Both the position numbers and the translations under genes were made by a program. Below the pieces are notes generated by a model that searched no databases, was not told the DNA's origin, and saw only the letters and a program-made list of their open reading frames with translations. Positions 14,223 through 15,302 of a stretch of DNA of 15,302 bases are shown here, piece by piece; within the stretch, counting starts at the first letter, position 1; every line of letters begins with the position of its first letter. The stretch comes from Gemmatimonadota bacterium (GTDB lineage: Bacteria > Gemmatimonadota > Gemmatimonadetes > Gemmatimonadales > GWC2-71-9), in NCBI GenBank assembly GCA_003221075.1, contig QHUF01000236.1:1-15302 (forward strand), in the 5' to 3' direction.

Positions 14223-15302
14223 TCCGCGGTGATCGCCACTTCGCGGACGTCATCGCGGCTCGGCAGCTCGAACATGATCTCGGTCATCATCTCTTCGAGG
14301 ATGGCGCGCAGCCCTCTCGCGCCGGTGCCGCGCTTCATGGCCTTCGCCGCAATCGCCTTGAGCGCGTCCTTCTCGAGCGTCAGGCGCACATCCTCGAGGT
14401 CGAACAGCTTCTGGTACTGCTTGGCGAGCGCGTTCTTCGGCTCGGTGAGGATCTTGACCAACGCCTCCTCGTCGAGCGCGTCGAGCGGCACGGTCACCGG
14501 TAAACGACCCACCAGCTCGGGGATGAGCCCGTAGCGCAGCAAGTCGTCCGGCTCGACGTCTTGGAACGGATTCTTCTTGAGTTTCTCGGCGACGCCTTCA
14601 GCCACCTCTTCCTTCGTAAAGCCGATCTGGCGACGGCCCGTGCGGGACTCGATGATCTTCTCGAGCCCGTCGAATGCACCGCCGCAGATGAAGAGGATGT
14701 CCTTGGTGTTGACCTGGATGTATTCCTGCTGCGGGTGCTTGCGGCCGCCCTGTGGCGGCACGCTCGCGACCGTGCCTTCCAGAATCTTGAGCAACGCCTG
14801 CTGCACACCTTCGCCCGAGACGTCGCGCGTGATGCTGGGGTTCTCGGACTTGCGCGCGATCTTGTCGATCTCGTCGATATAGACGATGCCCCGCTCGGCC
14901 TCGGAAACGTTGAAATCGGCGGCTTGCAGCAGGCGCACCAGAATGTTCTCTACGTCCTCACCGACGTAGCCGGCTTCGGTGAGCGTGGTGGCGTCGGCAA
15001 TCGTGAACGGCACATCGAGAATTCGGGCCAACGTCTGCGCCAGGAGCGTCTTGCCGACCCCCGTCGGGCCGATCAGGAGGATGTTGCTCTTGTCGAGCTC
15101 GACCTCGTTATCACGACCCGAGTGGGAGTTGATCCGCTTGTAATGATTGTAGACGGCGACGGCGAGAGTCTTCTTGGCCCGGTCCTGCCCGATCACGTAT
15201 TGGTCCAGCACATCCTTGATTTCCGCGGGCGTGGGGACCTGCGTGATGGCTTCGGCGACTTCGCGCTCTTCGTCCTCCGCCAGAATCTCGTTACAGAGCG
15301 CG
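14156..15302 (-). CDS. clpX: ClpX, ATPase subunit of the ClpXP protease, 5' end missing
   Basis: ClpX is an AAA+ unfoldase that feeds substrates to ClpP. The window holds 381 residues and lacks roughly the first 40. The visible start ALCNEILAEDEE is the end of the zinc-binding domain, continuing through PTPAEIKDVLDQYVIGQD; no start codon inside the window is the real one. Counting from the first visible residue: Walker A GPTGVGKT (78-85), pore loop GYVGED (111-116), Walker B VYIDEIDK (140-147), the RKH pore-2 loop (187-189), the ClpP-docking IGF loop (226-228) and the sensor-2 GARGLR (327-332). The IGF loop shows it can dock ClpP. Its TGA stop lies within engB. Confidence 0.97.
   Translation of the reverse strand, partial: ALCNEILAEDEEREVAEAITQVPTPAEIKDVLDQYVIGQDRAKKTLAVAVYNHYKRINSHSGRDNEVELDKSNILLIGPTGVGKTLLAQTLARILDVPFTIADATTLTEAGYVGEDVENILVRLLQAADFNVSEAERGIVYIDEIDKIARKSENPSITRDVSGEGVQQALLKILEGTVASVPPQGGRKHPQQEYIQVNTKDILFICGGAFDGLEKIIESRTGRRQIGFTKEEVAEGVAEKLKKNPFQDVEPDDLLRYGLIPELVGRLPVTVPLDALDEEALVKILTEPKNALAKQYQKLFDLEDVRLTLEKDALKAIAAKAMKRGTGARGLRAILEEMMTEIMFELPSRDDVREVAITAECVTSGRAPLLVTERPRQKKEA

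Noticed and set aside
1..15302. CRISPR array, direct DNA repeats, tRNA, rRNA, insertion sequences, intrinsic terminators
   Set aside because: No regularly spaced repeats, cloverleaf, terminal inverted repeats or hairpin plus T-run were found. The leucine-rich repeats are visible only at protein level.

Overview
The window is about 65% G+C by eye and densely coded on both strands. Its gene set (Maf, TrpE, a GspE/PilB-type ATPase, EngB, ClpX, and several FHA, GAF, PAS and receiver proteins) fits a free-living Gram-negative bacterium. Outer-membrane and lipoprotein genes support an outer membrane. The overall style, especially the multidomain signalling proteins and a GspE-receiver fusion, made me think of Gemmatimonadota. 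That is inference from gene content; no rRNA is present to settle it. There is no non-coding stretch longer than about 50 bases, and I saw no tRNA, rRNA, CRISPR array, insertion sequence or clear intrinsic terminator.

Left part (1-1968, + strand): the 3' end of maf overlaps a leucine-rich-repeat protein whose C-terminal third is a DUF4259-like domain. A free-standing DUF4259 protein follows 14 bases later. The two DUF4259 copies are clearly related, so this looks like a duplication plus fusion, and it is the most accessory-looking part of the window.

Next (1969-5101, - strand): trpE is followed after 10 bases by a soluble FHA-GAF-class III adenylate cyclase. The cyclase abuts the DUF4259 gene tail to tail with no spacer.

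Middle (5120-10259, + strand): a run of an outer-membrane beta-barrel protein, a GspE/PilB ATPase carrying a C-terminal receiver domain, a Nudix hydrolase and an alkyltransferase-like DNA-repair protein. The last three lie 5 and 12 bases apart. Divergent starts at trpE and the barrel gene are only 18 bases apart, leaving room for little more than a -10 element.

Right part: a hybrid histidine kinase (- strand) overlaps the alkyltransferase-like gene tail to tail and a small ApbE-like lipoprotein gene head to head. The lipoprotein gene overlaps the end of a secreted protein of unknown function, which is translationally coupled to engB, which follows clpX. clpX, engB and the unknown gene therefore form one leftward unit.

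The strongest leads are the LRR-DUF4259/DUF4259 pair, the receiver fused to the secretion or pilus ATPase with a hybrid kinase less than 1 kb away, the ApbE-like lipoprotein that appears to have lost its catalytic features, and the two very compressed divergent start regions with possible leaderless transcripts.
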